Part shown: positions 63,182-64,000 of the stretch, one piece after another
Position numbering within the stretch: the stretch's first letter is position 1
Layout of the letters: each line of letters opens with the position of its first letter
Assembly (NCBI GenBank): GCA_010093485.1
Contig: MU001495.1
Location: forward strand, 248,001 to 312,000
DNA: 64,000 nt
Direction of reading: 5' to 3'
Source of the DNA: Karstenula rhodostoma CBS 690.94
Lineage: Eukaryota > Ascomycota > Dothideomycetes > Pleosporales > Didymosphaeriaceae
Made by a program: the position numbers and the translations under genes
Notes under the pieces: model-generated
The model's database searches: none
The model's input: only the letters and a program-made list of their open reading frames with translations
Told to the model about the DNA's origin: nothing

Positions 63182-63805
63182 TTAGACAGCCTTTGTCCTC
63201 AGCTGTACGCCATGCCAGCCCTTAATCTCCTCCTTGAGCACCTCATTCACCATCTTGTGCTGCTTGATCACACTCAGGCCGTTGAACCGCTCGCTCTCAA
63301 TCTGCAACGCATACATTGAGCCACACCCGCCGCTGATGTCTTGCACCTAGCACGCCACCATGTCAGCCTGTATATCCCTTTTTCGCCTCTTGTCGCACAT
63401 TCAATTCCACAAATCCACGCGACACTCGTATGACGCGCATGCTCGCTGTGCGGCAATCGGTCAACGGCGTCGCATCATCTGATCGGCACCTCCGCCCGCT
63501 AATATGCATTACCGACGTGGCACAGAACGTACCTCGAGTTTTACCGGCTGCAGCTCGGCCTTGATCTTGTTGAAGATGTGGAGCTCAGCCTCATTGAGGT
63601 AATCCGGCGGTTCGGGTGCTGCCGTTGCATACGCTCTCCGCGATGACAGCGCGGGGAAGGCCCGCGTTGGGCCTGAGAGTAGGGCTGGGGAAAGGCGCGA
63701 TCGGTGTGCTTGGGCGCAACTGCTAATTGTGCGACGAGTAGCCGGGAGGAGGCGCGGAGATGGGCGCAGTTGGGCGACGACGAGGAGAGCTCTTGACGGG
63801 GCCAT
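63182..63805 (-). CDS. Mitochondrial BolA-like protein
   Basis: Minus strand, exon 1 63805-63533, intron 63532-63347 (186 nt, GTACGT...GCTAG), exon 2 63346-63182; 145 aa. BolA-family proteins act with monothiol glutaredoxins in iron-sulphur cluster delivery; BolA3/Bol3 does so in mitochondria. The first ~60 residues are Arg/Ala/Ser-rich without acidic residues, a strong mitochondrial presequence. The BolA domain follows: EAELHIFNKIKAELQP, then SGGCGSMYALQIESERF, SVIKQHKMVNEVL with the conserved His, and IKGWHGVQL. The intron is long for this window. ATG 63805 is chosen; an upstream in-frame Met before it is less likely. Confidence 0.92.
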
Positions 63806-64000
63806 TGCGAATGCTGCGGGGTGGTTAGCAAGCTTGGTTGAGTTACGGTAGGCAGGAGACATGGGGCGAGATAAGGATAGCTTACTCAATGGTGTTTGCA
63901 AACACGCAATAGGGTGAATGTCAACAGTCGTCGATGTCGATGACGGCGCGAACACTCGTTCACGAAGCTTTCGTCATGGGCCCAAGCTTCCGCCGCCCAA
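63806..64000. other. Window edge, BolA-like gene upstream region
   Basis: 195 bp with the promoter and leader of the BolA-like gene. No other feature. Confidence 0.4.

Overview
The window reads as a nuclear contig of a filamentous ascomycete, probably a Dothideomycete (the class is inferred from gene content and intron style, not from a marker gene). Genes have short introns of about 46-105 nt, mostly GTRNGY...YAG with a CTRAC-like branch point. The gene set is fungal: Psy2/PP4R3, Sds22, homoserine O-acetyltransferase, rhodopsin-domain 7TM proteins, cutinases and a LaeA-like methyltransferase. AT-rich stretches carry the CpA-to-TpA changes expected of repeat-induced point mutation (RIP). One assembly gap (256 N) lies at 9320-9575. 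I rebuilt spliced genes by joining frames at canonical GT/AG sites, so exon borders are sequence-based but untested by transcripts.

Region 1 (1-22.5 kb) is accessory-like and gene-poor. It holds a Baeyer-Villiger monooxygenase, a LaeA-like methyltransferase and an O-methyltransferase, three tailoring-type enzymes in 10.5 kb. They are interleaved with a lineage-restricted family of five small paralogues (4925, 6623 minus, 13673, 15893, 17274) of unknown function. The paralogues share a helix/strand/helix/strand layout, and four carry TGACTCA near the TATA box. The region also has a secreted protein, a decayed ADP-ribosyltransferase (enterotoxin-A-like) gene, several small orphan genes, RIP-mutated tandem repeats and dispersed repeats.

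Region 2 (22.5-26.8 kb) is core: dihydrofolate reductase and the seven-exon PP4 regulatory subunit Psy2, both on minus. Region 3 (26.9-36 kb) is mostly gene-poor, with one 7TM rhodopsin-domain gene, a decayed NmrA-like gene, a tandem repeat and two unrecognised proteins. Region 4 (36-43.3 kb) is core metabolism: homoserine O-acetyltransferase (methionine synthesis), a zinc alcohol dehydrogenase, a dienelactone-hydrolase-family protein and Sds22. A 3.6-kb empty stretch follows.

Region 5 (46.9-55.2 kb) has a second 7TM rhodopsin-domain protein, a mitochondrial-type beta-ketoacyl-ACP synthase, a NicO-type Ni/Co transporter facing an AIF/AMID-like FAD oxidoreductase, and a small spliced orphan gene. 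Region 6 (56.5-64 kb) is secretory: an M28 aminopeptidase, an intact cutinase and a broken second cutinase, then a small orphan gene and a mitochondrial BolA-like protein.

The best candidates for something undescribed are the five-member paralogue family with its promoter signature, the in-frame 15-bp minisatellite in one member, and the nearby ADP-ribosyltransferase-like gene that has lost its ATG and gained a stop.
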